The notes beneath the pieces were generated by a model, which was not told where the DNA came from, did no database searches, and saw only the letters and a list, made by a program, of their open reading frames with translations. This document shows, piece by piece, positions 24,641 through 33,618 of a DNA stretch of 39,260 nucleotides. The position numbers and the translations under genes are program-made. Position 1 is the stretch's first letter; the number at the start of each line of letters is the position of its first letter. This DNA is from Nostoc sp. TH1S01 (GTDB taxonomy: Bacteria; Cyanobacteriota; Cyanobacteriia; Cyanobacteriales; Nostocaceae): positions 1-39,260 of the forward strand of contig JAGKSW010000119.1 of NCBI GenBank assembly GCA_018993265.1, read 5' to 3'.

Positions 24641-24828
24641 TTTATTAGGACTTACGCACTGTACAAAATAACTATCTTGTGTATCAACGTAAATACGTTG
24701 TTTCAGGCTTTTATCAATCATCTTTAATTGAGTGCGATCGCTAAAATCTCATTGAAAAATCTAGCTATCAGCCTTGAAAACTCTACCTGTTATTTTGGCT
24801 TTTCTGTCAATGCGTAAGTCCTATTTAT
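24641..24828. mobile_element. 178-bp MITE with TTTAT duplication
   Basis: Element 24646-24823 starts TAGGACTTACGCA and ends TGCGTAAGTCCTA, a perfect 13-bp inverted repeat. The direct repeat TTTAT flanks it (24641-24645 and 24824-24828). It carries a HIP1 octamer in its interior and no ORF. It lies just downstream of the CAST-like end. Confidence 0.75.
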
Positions 24829-25359
24829 ATTAAAGCTAAAATCAAGCTCTTCAAACAAAGAATCTGTTGCTCTATCCTTTCAAACCGCCTCTAGTTGAGA
24901 GGGGTAGATTTTACATAATTATGTGTGATTGTTGTCACATTTTGCTTATGACGATAATCATTTACTTAAAAACTTTTCAAGATGTACTATCCCTTTACAA
25001 CGGCTTAGGGTAGTAAAAATCCAGATAAAAACTTGATAAAAGCATCGAGCTTCACTCCAACTTGCAGTAAAAGTTCCCTATTCTCTGTTAAGCGTTAATG
25101 TCATTTCATAATCTGGAAATAGCATTGAGTCTATCAGATAGCCCACTGGTAAAACATGGTGTAAATCAAGCACCAATTTCAAATCTATGAAACCCCAACT
25201 GTGTAGTAATTACAAATTATGCACAGTTAAAGTGAGGCTAAAACAAGGACTAAATCATTGAAATGACACAAATAAGATTTTGGAAATTCTTTTGAGAGAA
25301 TGTTACTTCCAATTGAGCCAACTGATTGTATTAAGCGACATTGATGAGGATGTTGAATC
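24829..25359. other. Gene-free region upstream of the Gly-rich repeat gene
   Basis: This is AT-rich DNA of about 530 bp with no convincing ORF, presumably the promoter and leader of the 25360 gene. No regulatory box could be assigned with confidence. I see no RNA gene in it. Confidence 0.4.
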
Positions 25360-26898
25360 ATGGTTAGATTGACCGTACCACCCAATTTCATCGGCACTGC
25401 GGGTGCTGACACTTTAATCGGAGAAGAGCTACAGACATTGACGGCAATTGGTATTAATGTTTCAACTGGAGGTGTGATTAGTACACTATCAGGAAACGAC
25501 AGCGTTCAAGGCAGAGCTACAGGCTCCCAGAGTGCTGGTGCTGGGCAAGGTGTTGGGATTGGGACAGGGATCGCCAACAGTGGCAGTATAGATACTAGGG
25601 ATGGAGAAGACACGATCACAGGCACAGGTACAGGTGGGGGTGGCTTTGACTCTTTTGGTGCTGGCAGTCCTGGGGGCGCGGGTGGTACTGGGACTGGCAT
25701 TAGCAACAGTAGTAGCGGTAGCAGCATTGCCACTATTAAGACAGGTATAGGAAAAGATACGATCATCGGCACAGGTACAGGCGGTATTGGCGGCCAGGCA
25801 GGCAGAGGCCGAAGTGGCGATGGTGGTAACGGAACAGGTATCAGTAACAGTGGCAGTATCAATACAGCAGATGGAGACGATGCGATCGCTGGTTATGGTA
25901 CTGGCGGGAACGCGGGTTCTACTGGTGGCACTGGTGGCAATGGTGGTACTGGAATTGGGATCAGCAACAGCAGCAGTATTTATACTGAAATCGGGAATGA
26001 TACCATTACAGGTAACGGTACAGGCGGTAACGGTGGCATAGGTGGCCCAGATAACGGCGGCAACGGTGGCAATGGTATCGGGATTAGCAACAGTAGCACT
26101 CTAGATACTGGAAATCAACAGGACACCATAACAGCCAATGGTACAGGTGGCAACGGTGGTAACAGTAGCATATTCGGCTTCGGAAATGGCGGTAATGGTG
26201 GTACTGGTATTGGTATCAGTAACACTGGCACAATTAATACAGGAGGCGGAGATGATACTATCACTAGCACCGGAAACGGTGGCACTGGCGGTGCTGGCAA
26301 TATGTATTTTGGTGTTGTTGGTAGTGGTGGTACGGGAATCGGCATTGAGAATGCACAAAATGCTACCCTTGCTACAGGAGCAGGCAACGACAAGATTACA
26401 GCTTCAGGCAACAGTTCAGGTGTAAATGCCACTGCTTACGGCATCTCCAACAATGGAGTAATTAATACAGGTGGGGGTTATGACATGCTCACCGGATCTG
26501 CTGTAGTGACAACTGGCGGTACTGCCTACGGTATTTATGGACAAGGAACTATCAATACTGGTGATGGCAATGATCAAGTTATTGCCACTAGCACCATAAA
26601 TCAAGTGGAGCAGAAAGTAACTGTTGGTGGTGGTATCAAAATCAATTTAGGTACTGGAAATGACTCCTTTAAAGGGTTTGGTACTGCAACTGTTGATGGC
26701 GGATCAAATTTTGACATCCTTGATCTAAGTGCTTTCAATCGCTCTGAACTCATCATATCCGGTGTCATTTCTGGCAATATATCTAATCCTGCCAACTTCA
26801 CCTTTAATAATAATGGAAATGCTATTACTCTTACTACGACTGGTTTTGAGAGTTTTGTCTTTGCAGATGGTTCTTTTTCTTACAACACTTTGACTTGA
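25360..26898 (+). CDS. Gly/Asn/Thr-rich RTX-like repeat protein
   Basis: This 512-residue protein is built of nine to ten imperfect repeats of about 30-45 residues. The consensus is close to GIGISNSGSINTGDGDDTIT, followed by GNGTGGNGG-type spacers of variable length. The GxGxD-like cores (GDGDD, GGGDD, GAGND, GTGND) recall hemolysin-type calcium-binding nonapeptides, but one per repeat, not in arrays. The spacers shrink towards the C-terminus, where a cap follows (SNFDILDLSAFNRSELIISG ... TTTGFESFVFADGS). There is no signal peptide, consistent with type I secretion as in other RTX proteins; that is inference. A terminator lies downstream. ATG 25360 is followed by the conserved-looking IGTAGADTLIGEE. 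Confidence 0.8.
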   Translation: MVRLTVPPNFIGTAGADTLIGEELQTLTAIGINVSTGGVISTLSGNDSVQGRATGSQSAGAGQGVGIGTGIANSGSIDTRDGEDTITGTGTGGGGFDSFGAGSPGGAGGTGTGISNSSSGSSIATIKTGIGKDTIIGTGTGGIGGQAGRGRSGDGGNGTGISNSGSINTADGDDAIAGYGTGGNAGSTGGTGGNGGTGIGISNSSSIYTEIGNDTITGNGTGGNGGIGGPDNGGNGGNGIGISNSSTLDTGNQQDTITANGTGGNGGNSSIFGFGNGGNGGTGIGISNTGTINTGGGDDTITSTGNGGTGGAGNMYFGVVGSGGTGIGIENAQNATLATGAGNDKITASGNSSGVNATAYGISNNGVINTGGGYDMLTGSAVVTTGGTAYGIYGQGTINTGDGNDQVIATSTINQVEQKVTVGGGIKINLGTGNDSFKGFGTATVDGGSNFDILDLSAFNRSELIISGVISGNISNPANFTFNNNGNAITLTTTGFESFVFADGSFSYNTLT

Positions 26899-26968
26899 AA
26901 GCAGATAGTCAGTAGAACTCTTGCATAAATATTTCTAGTTCTATTATTCCAGTGATCGATAGGCTCAT

Positions 26969-27003
26969 ATCCCCGAATTTTTCAACAAATTGGGGATATT
27001 TTT
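26969..27003 (+). terminator. Rho-independent terminator of the RTX-like gene
   Basis: ATCCCC-G-AATTT pairs with AAATT-GGGGAT around a TTCAAC-type loop and is followed by ATTTTTG. It lies about 70 bp after the stop codon. Confidence 0.75.
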
Positions 27004-27168
27004 GTTTATAAAAACTACAATAGATTCAAGTATGACAACAGAGTAAAATTCTGCTAATGTTGCATTAGAGTTAGGATAAAATTAACCGCAGATGAACGCA
27101 GATAGACGCGGATAGAATTTTGATTATTGCACAAATTTAGCTGTCTCAATCCAATCTCTTAGGCACTT
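27004..27168. other. Spacer after the RTX-like gene
   Basis: This is an AT-rich spacer with a short GATGAACGCAGATAGACGCGG-like dispersed repeat near 27091-27112, seen commonly between cyanobacterial genes. No gene is seen. Confidence 0.35.
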
Positions 27169-27318
27169 ATAGCAATCCTATCTGAATTGTGAAAAAATAT
27201 TCTTTTTAATGAACCGCAAAGAACGCATAGACGCGATAGCGGCTTCCCGCAGGGTAGGACACAAAGAACGAGAATAAAGAGAAGAAAAAGAATTTCACGA
27301 ATGATTTAGGATTGCTAT
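27169..27318. repeat. 150-bp MITE-like element
   Basis: ATAGCAATCCTA (27169-27180) and TAGGATTGCTAT (27307-27318) are perfect 12-bp terminal inverted repeats. Weaker pairing continues inward (AATTGTGAAA with TTTCACGAAT). The interior holds a GCGATAGCGGCTTCCCGCAGGG-type dispersed motif near 27232-27254. No ORF and no certain target duplication. Confidence 0.65.
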
Positions 27319-27420
27319 TTTAAATAAGAGCAGCAGAATATAGCGGTTTAAATTCAAGATTTGGATATACAAACTCTTGAATTATTCTGCTACGTTATGC
27401 ATATCTTCCCTATAAAAATG

Positions 27421-27864
27421 TTATTTACCAGAGCAATAGGTATTAATTTCATTCACTATTGCACCTTCATCACTACCACTCTTTTTCAAAGATGCTAAAG
27501 AAGCATTTGCTGCTTTGAGATTTTTTTTATCAATAGCAGCAGCGGTATCACGTAAACCCTTACTTGTATCTTGATATAACTTAATAAATCGTCCTTGAAA
27601 GCCTTGTAATTTTTCATCTTTAATTTCTAACGCTTTCATTTCATTAGCAAAAGTATCTATTTTACCTGCGACTTCTGTTAATGATTTAGAACCTTTTTCT
27701 CGTTGCGGATTTTTGCTAAATTCTTGACTTAATGTGACTGCTTGATTAGCAACTTTGATAATTTTATTGCATTGAGCTACTTTGCTTTCGCCGCAACCTG
27801 TAAATATAACTGCGATCGCTGCCGTGGCTGAAAGCATAACAGTTTTTTTAACAATACTTTGCAT
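27421..27864 (-). CDS. Predicted lipoprotein, unknown function
   Basis: This 147-residue protein has a lipoprotein signal peptide and lipobox IFTGC (lipidated Cys24). The mature part is mostly helical with charged, Lys-rich segments (EVAGKIDTFANEMKALEI, FIKLYQDTSKGLRDTAAAID). A second pair of cysteines (C32 near the mature N-terminus and one in TYCSGK at the end) could form a disulfide linking the two ends. I recognise the general type from cyanobacterial hypotheticals, without a function. It is a single gene with its own leader. Confidence 0.75.
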   Translation of the reverse strand: MQSIVKKTVMLSATAAIAVIFTGCGESKVAQCNKIIKVANQAVTLSQEFSKNPQREKGSKSLTEVAGKIDTFANEMKALEIKDEKLQGFQGRFIKLYQDTSKGLRDTAAAIDKKNLKAANASLASLKKSGSDEGAIVNEINTYCSGK

Positions 27865-28146
27865 TTTTTGGGTATCTCCTACATATATATATTTCCGGCA
27901 ATAAGCAGATAAAGCAAATTAGCCACAGCAAACATACTTCTTCCAGCTATGAATTTGAAATAATAATTTAACTTTTGTTTCTAACTTACTTTTCGCCCTG
28001 CTAAGTTATACTGCATGATTCCTACGATGCGTATTAAACGTTACTAATTTAAAAAACTTAAAGTTGTAGATAGGTAAGTTTTTTCTGTGAGTGGGAATGC
28101 CGAATTATGTAAAATGCACAAAGTATAAGATATGGAGAGATAAAAA

Positions 28147-28887
28147 ATGGCATTGACTGGGGTCAGGATTGTGTTGGTAGAACCAGCTGGCCCAATTAAT
28201 GTGGGTGCGATCGCTCGTGTGATGAAAAATTTTGGTTTGTATAACCTAATATTAGTTAACCCCCAATGTGACCCGCGCTCGCCAGAAGCCATGAAAATGG
28301 CAGTCCATGCCAAGGATATTTTAGAATCTGCCCTAGAGGTAGCAACTTTGCCAGAGGCTTTGCAAGGATGTGTCAGAGCGATCGCTACTACTGCGCGTGT
28401 GCGTGATTGGGGAACGCCGTTAGAAACACCCCGCACCGCCTTACCTTGGTTACTGGAAGAACCAGACAAACCCTCTGCCTTGATTTTTGGCAGAGAAGAC
28501 CGAGGATTAAGTAATGAAGAATTAAATTATGCCCAGCGATTTGTTCGCATTCCTACCAGTGAGATATATCCCTCGTTAAATTTAGCTACGTCCGTTGGGA
28601 TTTGTTGTTATGAACTGGCGCAACAAGTAGAAATCGCGCCACCTCAGATTAGCCAAGAGACAGAATTAGCACCTTTTGAGCTTGTGGAATCCTACTACCA
28701 ACAATTAGAATCTCTACTGTTAGATATTGGCTATCTGTATCCCCATACAGCAGCTAGTCGGATGGAGAAATTTCGCCAACTTTTTAATCGCTCTCGACTG
28801 ACAACTAATGAAGTGGCGATGTTGCGCGGGATTTTTCGGCAAGTAGAATGGGCGCTCAACAATCGTAATGATGATGAAAACTTATGA
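28147..28887 (+). CDS. trmJ: tRNA (cytidine/uridine-2'-O-)-methyltransferase TrmJ
   Basis: TrmJ is a SPOUT-class enzyme that 2'-O-methylates position 32 of tRNA anticodon loops using SAM. The 246-residue protein has the family's N-terminal LVEPAGPINVGAIARVMKNF, the knot motifs LIFGREDRGLSNEEL and IPTSEIYPSLNLATSV, and a C-terminal helical tail (ASRMEKFRQLFNRSRLT) typical of TrmJ. GGAGAG 8 bp before ATG 28147 supports the start. Single gene. Confidence 0.93.
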   Translation: MALTGVRIVLVEPAGPINVGAIARVMKNFGLYNLILVNPQCDPRSPEAMKMAVHAKDILESALEVATLPEALQGCVRAIATTARVRDWGTPLETPRTALPWLLEEPDKPSALIFGREDRGLSNEELNYAQRFVRIPTSEIYPSLNLATSVGICCYELAQQVEIAPPQISQETELAPFELVESYYQQLESLLLDIGYLYPHTAASRMEKFRQLFNRSRLTTNEVAMLRGIFRQVEWALNNRNDDENL

Positions 28888-29052
28888 TGTATCGATTAAT
28901 ATATACGGAATCTCCCTCAAAATAGATAATATGGCTTAAACTAAACACACTACTGAGTAGTAAAAGTTGATTTCAGCATCAAGCTGTATGAACATTCAGT
29001 TTTAGGCCGGGAGTCTGCAAGAAAAAATTCGAGTGAGTCACAAGGAGTAGCA

Positions 29053-30603
29053 GTGACAGAATCAAGTGACAAACTAAGAGCTTTCTCGCGGCGACAACCC
29101 GTAAATGGCCGCCCGCGATCGCGCAAAGCTCAAAAAGAAAAAGTGCAACCAAAAAAAGCGAAAGTTCCTCAACCACAGCAACGACCTGTGACGAGAGAAG
29201 CTATGCTGGCACCAGGTGCGATCGCAGTTAACGGAGTTCCCCGGCCAAGACAAGGGCTAGTTATGCCAACGGCTGTCAAACCCATCCCCAGAAAATTAGT
29301 GAATGTTCCACCCGCACAGGCCAGCACGGTGAAGGTAAAAACAGTGCGGGTGCAAAAGCCACCACAGCCCAAAGTAACCAGAAGAGTGTCGAAAAAGACA
29401 CGGCTAAAGCCAATGGCGAGAACGATGTTATATATCCTGCGGTTGTTAATTGTGGGAGTCGGTATGGGTGCGATCGTTGGTACAGTATTATCAGTTCTCG
29501 ACCCGGCTAATCGCATCAATTCAAATTCGTCCGTGTCATCGAATACAAATAATTCTGGTCAAGTTCAGCCACAAAGCACCCCTAATCCCGCCGTTCCAAC
29601 ATCAGGTTTATACCTATCCCAAGAAATTACCTCCTTGAAAAATGCTGTCCAAAATTTGGCAGCCGCCACTCCAGACCTAACACCCGGCATTTTCGTAGTA
29701 GATTTAGATAATGGTGGCTATGTAGATATCAATGCCTCTGTTGGTTTTCCTGCTGCTAGCACTATTAAAGTCCCAATTTTGGTAGCGTTTTTCCAAGATG
29801 TCGATGCAGGTAAAATCCGTCTGGATGAAATGCTAACCATGCAACAGGATATGGTAGCAGGCGGTTCTGGAAATTTCCAATTCAAACCAGTTGGCACCCA
29901 GTATAGTGCATTAGAAGTTGCCACCAAAATGATTACCATCAGCGACAATACAGCCACAAATATGCTGATTGCGCGACTGGGAGGCATAGAAGCATTAAAT
30001 CAGCGTTTTCGCGGTTGGGGATTAACCACAACAGTAATTAAAAATCAACTGCCAGATTTACAAGGGACAAACATCACCAGTCCCAGAGAATTAGGTAATT
30101 TGATGGCAATGGTGAATCAAGGTAACTTTGTGAGTCTGCGATCGCGCGATATCATGCTGGATATTATGCGTCGTACCGAAAGAGATCATCTACTACCATC
30201 TGGTTTAGGCACAGGTGCAAGAATCTACCATAAAACAGGCGATATTGGCACAATGCTCGCAGATACGGGTTTAGTTGATATTCCCAATGGCAAACGCTAC
30301 ATCATTTCTGCGATGGTAAAACGTCCAAATAATGACCCCCGCGCCGAAAAATTAATTAGTTCCATTTCTCGGATTACTTACGAAAATCTCAGTCAAAGTA
30401 GCCCAGCTAACACCACTAATAACAATATCCCGACAACTACTTATCCATCTCCAGCTATTAGTTCTCCCGCACCTAATACTACTGGTGTGATGCCGATGAA
30501 TGGTTATCAATCACCTATAATGAATCCTGCTATACCTAACAGCATACCCATGACTGGTTATCAATCGCCAGTCATTAACCCCCAATATTATCCCCCAAGA
30601 TAA
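29053..30603 (+). CDS. Membrane-anchored class A beta-lactamase-like serine hydrolase
   Basis: This 516-residue protein starts at GTG 29053, with AAGGAG five bases upstream. Residues 1-122 are a basic, Pro-rich cytoplasmic segment, residues about 124-147 a transmembrane helix (LYILRLLIVGVGMGAIVGTV). After a Ser/Asn linker comes a penicillin-binding fold with S236-x-x-K239 (ASTIK), S297-D-N (TISDNTATNM) and K394-T-G (HKTGD). All three beta-lactamase/transpeptidase motifs are present. The tail repeats MNGYQSPIMNP / MTGYQSPVINP. It could be a beta-lactamase, a DD-peptidase or an unrelated hydrolase. It lies 21 bp upstream of the psb28-like gene. Confidence 0.85.
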   Translation: MTESSDKLRAFSRRQPVNGRPRSRKAQKEKVQPKKAKVPQPQQRPVTREAMLAPGAIAVNGVPRPRQGLVMPTAVKPIPRKLVNVPPAQASTVKVKTVRVQKPPQPKVTRRVSKKTRLKPMARTMLYILRLLIVGVGMGAIVGTVLSVLDPANRINSNSSVSSNTNNSGQVQPQSTPNPAVPTSGLYLSQEITSLKNAVQNLAAATPDLTPGIFVVDLDNGGYVDINASVGFPAASTIKVPILVAFFQDVDAGKIRLDEMLTMQQDMVAGGSGNFQFKPVGTQYSALEVATKMITISDNTATNMLIARLGGIEALNQRFRGWGLTTTVIKNQLPDLQGTNITSPRELGNLMAMVNQGNFVSLRSRDIMLDIMRRTERDHLLPSGLGTGARIYHKTGDIGTMLADTGLVDIPNGKRYIISAMVKRPNNDPRAEKLISSISRITYENLSQSSPANTTNNNIPTTTYPSPAISSPAPNTTGVMPMNGYQSPIMNPAIPNSIPMTGYQSPVINPQYYPPR

Positions 30604-30624
30604 ATTTTCAACTTGGCATTGCTC

Positions 30625-30990
30625 ATGACATCTACCACACCCTCAATTCAGTTTTTTGCAGGCATTTTTGAAGAACTCAGTAATGTGAGTTTGCGACGTG
30701 GCAAAGTTTCAGGTAAACGCATCGTCGCTATGACTTTTAATAAATTACAAGCTTTAGAAGGATTTAATAGTTTTACAAAACCATCTTTAAATTCCTTACT
30801 GTTGACGGATGAAGAAGGAGAGATTAGTGTGACCCCTTCTTCAACTCGATTTATTTTTGGTGGTGATGAGGGTGATGAATTACAACGGGTAGAATGCCAA
30901 TTTGAAATCGAACGAGATGATCATTGGGAACGCTTCATGCGCTTTATGCAGCGTTACGCTGAAGCTAATGGTATGGAATATCAAGGTTGA
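30625..30990 (+). CDS. psb28: Photosystem II assembly protein Psb28-like (Psb28-2 type)
   Basis: Psb28 proteins bind assembly intermediates of photosystem II around CP47. This 121-residue product begins IQFFAGIFEELSNVSLRRGK and ends with the family signature WERFMRFMQRYAEANGM. The body (LLLTDEEGEISVTPSSTRFI, VECQFEIERDDHW) has the antiparallel fold pattern. It is more divergent from the classic MAKIQFSRG opening, so it looks like the second, Psb28-2-type paralogue. ATG 30625 is preferred over an upstream TTG. It follows the serine hydrolase gene closely and may share its transcript. Confidence 0.85.
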   Translation: MTSTTPSIQFFAGIFEELSNVSLRRGKVSGKRIVAMTFNKLQALEGFNSFTKPSLNSLLLTDEEGEISVTPSSTRFIFGGDEGDELQRVECQFEIERDDHWERFMRFMQRYAEANGMEYQG

Positions 30991-31097
30991 TTGCAAATTT
31001 TAATTATGATGAATAATAGGGAGCCACAAGACTATAAGTAGTTTTCCCATACAGACAACAGTAAAAATTCATCAAAATTAACAGGCCAAGACAATTC

Positions 31098-31292
31098 ATG
31101 CGACGAAATCAAATTATTATTGCAAGTACTATAGGCACATTAGCAGCAATATCCATAGGGTATTTCGGAGTTCAAATTTTTGGGCGAGATACAATGTACG
31201 GAGTGAGTGCTGGTATGTTTGGCATCGGTGCAGGTGACTATCTTGGCCAGGTTGTTTCTAAAAGAAAGCAGCGGCGAATGGTAATGATCTAA
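31098..31292 (+). CDS. Small membrane protein, unknown function
   Basis: This 64-residue product has two short hydrophobic stretches (IIIASTIGTLAAISIGYFGV and SAGMFGIGAGDYLG) and a basic tail (SKRKQRRMVMI). One or two membrane spans are likely. It shares the strand of the Psb28-like gene 107 bp upstream. I do not recognise the family. The Shine-Dalgarno is weak. Confidence 0.5.
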   Translation: MRRNQIIIASTIGTLAAISIGYFGVQIFGRDTMYGVSAGMFGIGAGDYLGQVVSKRKQRRMVMI

Positions 31293-31371
31293 GTGAATTA
31301 GGAAACCCTGTGATAGATACTGGCTGAGTTGGAATGGGAATAATACCTAAAACCGTTACGGAGTAATACCG

Positions 31372-31566
31372 ATGGAACAATACCTCAGAGAAGCAATAGG
31401 TCTAGGTAGTCCTCAAATTGTACCCGAACCATTACCAAAACCTGAAGTAGAACCACAACCACAAGTTACAATCTACGATTTGGCAGACTTACTTGTCAAA
31501 AACGAACCATCGAAAATTGAACATTACCCAACTAGTAATATATTGATCACTATTCGGTTACTGTAA
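31372..31566 (+). CDS. Small acidic Pro-rich protein, unknown function
   Basis: GGAG (31360-31363) precedes ATG 31372 by 8 bp. The 64-residue product has a Pro/Glu segment (VPEPLPKPEVEPQPQV) followed by TIYDLADLLVKNEP, a possible short amphipathic helix. No family is recognised. It might be an authentic small protein or an accidental frame; the ribosome site favours the former. Confidence 0.4.
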   Translation: MEQYLREAIGLGSPQIVPEPLPKPEVEPQPQVTIYDLADLLVKNEPSKIEHYPTSNILITIRLL

Positions 31567-31675
31567 GTAAGTCATCATTGCGGAGACTCGTCTACAGTTT
31601 TAGTCTTGTAAAAAAAATTTGCTCACTATTAAATAGATTAGGGGCGCAAAGCCTTGCACCCCTCAATTAATATAA

Positions 31676-32749
31676 TTATTTTTTCTTCATATCTTGGCGC
31701 TTTTGTTCCAGATAATTCAGTAATGTAAGTACGTGAACTTCAAATTCTGCATTTCTTCGGGTGACAGATTCAATTGGTGGAACAGAAAAAGTATCTGGAA
31801 AATTAATCACTAAATTTCCTAGACGTATTCCTAAAGGTCTTAAATGTCCACCTTTGAGTTTGGCACGAAAATCTTCTGGTGGCTTTTTCAATTTATTGAA
31901 GAACCATTCCCGTGTAGATTTGCCTATATTATCTAAAGGAAAATAAACTAAACCCAACAAATTAAATAAATTGCTGTTTTCGATTAAAGCCTCGGTTTCT
32001 TGGGGAGTTGGTTTAACGTTAAAACCAAGCCTGATAATAAAATCTGCTAAAGCTTTAGGTTTAATGGCGCTGTCGAGTCCAGTATTGACTGGTGCTAATA
32101 GTAGAGATGCTTGGCTTTTAATAAAGATGCTGTTAATCTTAACATTTGATTCGTCAAAATCAGTTTGCTCTTGCGCTTCATCTTGATTGACATAATAGGA
32201 AGTCAATTTTTTTGCATCTGCGCTTTTATTTTCTAAGTCACGAATGAGGTTTTCTAAATCATTGACAATACTTTGAACTTTTTTGGCTTGTTTTTCTGGA
32301 GATAAATTACCAGAAGTTTGTTTGACTATTTGCCAAACAAAACATTCTATTTGGTCTCGTTTTTTAGGTAAGGCACTAAAAGCTTCTAAAAGAGCAATAT
32401 ATTTGCAACCAATACTATGACCTATCCAAGAAAAATTAGAATCGTCTAGATAAACTTTGTATTCATAATCTGCTAATTCTGCCATTCTCACTAATTCTGG
32501 CATGAGTTTATATTGTTCTCTGATGAGAAAACCTGCCTCTGCATAATGGTCAAAAGTAAAGTTAAATGGCAAGAGAATGATTGTATAGCCTTGCTGAAAT
32601 AAACATTCCAGCAGATAGCGATAAAAAAACATCGGGCCAAATGTACCAAAAAAAGCCCCACCAATAAATTGAATTACCCCTTTAGGTTGCGGATGTAACG
32701 CTACCCAACTAAAAGAAACAGGTTTAAATCTCAACTTTAAATTAGTCAT
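31676..32749 (-). CDS. DUF1350 family alpha/beta-hydrolase-like protein
   Basis: This 357-residue protein belongs to DUF1350, found in cyanobacteria and chloroplasts, with an alpha/beta-hydrolase-like fold and unknown activity. It opens with FSWVALHPQPKGVIQFIGGA, then FGPMFFYRYLLECLFQQGYT and the nucleophile elbow GHSIG (110-114, Ser112). Coiled or Lys/Glu-rich residues follow at about 140-200. An acid/His partner for the Ser is not obvious by eye. Single gene between a small plus-strand frame and a 320-bp spacer. Confidence 0.82.
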   Translation of the reverse strand: MTNLKLRFKPVSFSWVALHPQPKGVIQFIGGAFFGTFGPMFFYRYLLECLFQQGYTIILLPFNFTFDHYAEAGFLIREQYKLMPELVRMAELADYEYKVYLDDSNFSWIGHSIGCKYIALLEAFSALPKKRDQIECFVWQIVKQTSGNLSPEKQAKKVQSIVNDLENLIRDLENKSADAKKLTSYYVNQDEAQEQTDFDESNVKINSIFIKSQASLLLAPVNTGLDSAIKPKALADFIIRLGFNVKPTPQETEALIENSNLFNLLGLVYFPLDNIGKSTREWFFNKLKKPPEDFRAKLKGGHLRPLGIRLGNLVINFPDTFSVPPIESVTRRNAEFEVHVLTLLNYLEQKRQDMKKK

Positions 32750-33069
32750 GTTTGTGATTGATTAACAGTACAAATTGAGGGTGTTCTGATTATTAAAAAC
32801 ACGCCCTAGCAAAATAAAATTAGATAACTTCTCAGAATCTTATTTGATTCAGAAGTTGCAGTAATTATGTTTGTGGTTTGTCTTTAGATACTTCACGTTA
32901 ATTGTTAATTACGTTATCTGTAACTTTTATTTACAATTGACGGCGTGGTCTTGTAGGGTGTGAATCGGCGATCGCCTCAACATCCAATTCATGATTGTGG
33001 CAGATAGGTTGATAAAATCGAGACGCAGACAGCAATTATCAATTAAAAATAGTAGAATCTGGAGACTTT
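32750..33069. other. Divergent spacer
   Basis: This is a 320-bp AT-rich spacer between two divergent genes. It contains one HIP1-like GGCGATCGCC and presumably both promoters. No further feature is visible. Confidence 0.35.
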
Positions 33070-33618
33070 ATGCCCAAGCTCAACGTTAAGCAGAAAAACT
33101 GGCTACTTTCGGCTCATGTGGCTTTTGGTAGCATTTGGTTTGGTACAGCTTTAAGTATAGTAGCGATCGCCTTAAAAAATGCTCACACTACTAATGGTGA
33201 TGAATTGTATGCGGTTAATGCCGCTTTGAAACTGCTGGATGATTTCGTGATTATTCCCTCAGCAAATTTGTCTTTACTCACTGGTGGACTGCTTTGCTGG
33301 TTAACAATTTGGGGATTTTTTAAACACTACTGGGTAATCTTCAAATGGATTGCGACAGTTACTTTGATTACTACAGGAACCGTTTGGCTAGGGCCTTGGT
33401 TAAACGCCGCTACCAGTATTTCCGATGTCGAGCGATCGCAAGCCTTGAGTAATCCCCTGTACAACTTTGATATTAAAGGTGTTCTCATAGGTGGTACAAT
33501 TCAAGCTGTCTGTATACTTGTTATTATTGCTATTTCCGTGCTGAAACCTTGGGGTAGAAGAATAGCCAAATCTTCAGAACCATCTACAGCATTAAATACT
33601 GAGACAAAAGTAAATTAA
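33070..33618 (+). CDS. DUF2269-like four-helix membrane protein
   Basis: This 182-residue integral membrane protein has four hydrophobic helices (about 12-33, 60-80, 86-107 and 138-160). His15 (LLSAHVAFGSIWFG) and the general pattern fit DUF2269/YwiC-like predicted membrane proteins, sometimes suspected of binding haem. ATG 33070 follows GGAGAC by 5 bp. Its last four bases overlap the dprA stop on the opposite strand, so the two genes converge. Confidence 0.65.
   Translation: MPKLNVKQKNWLLSAHVAFGSIWFGTALSIVAIALKNAHTTNGDELYAVNAALKLLDDFVIIPSANLSLLTGGLLCWLTIWGFFKHYWVIFKWIATVTLITTGTVWLGPWLNAATSISDVERSQALSNPLYNFDIKGVLIGGTIQAVCILVIIAISVLKPWGRRIAKSSEPSTALNTETKVN

Noticed and set aside
25506-26604. 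Several long open frames on both strands across the Gly-rich gene
   Set aside because: They are by-products of the repetitive GGT/GGC composition. Their translations are Pro/Val/Ala or Ser/Thr-monotonous and repeat in step with the plus-strand gene.
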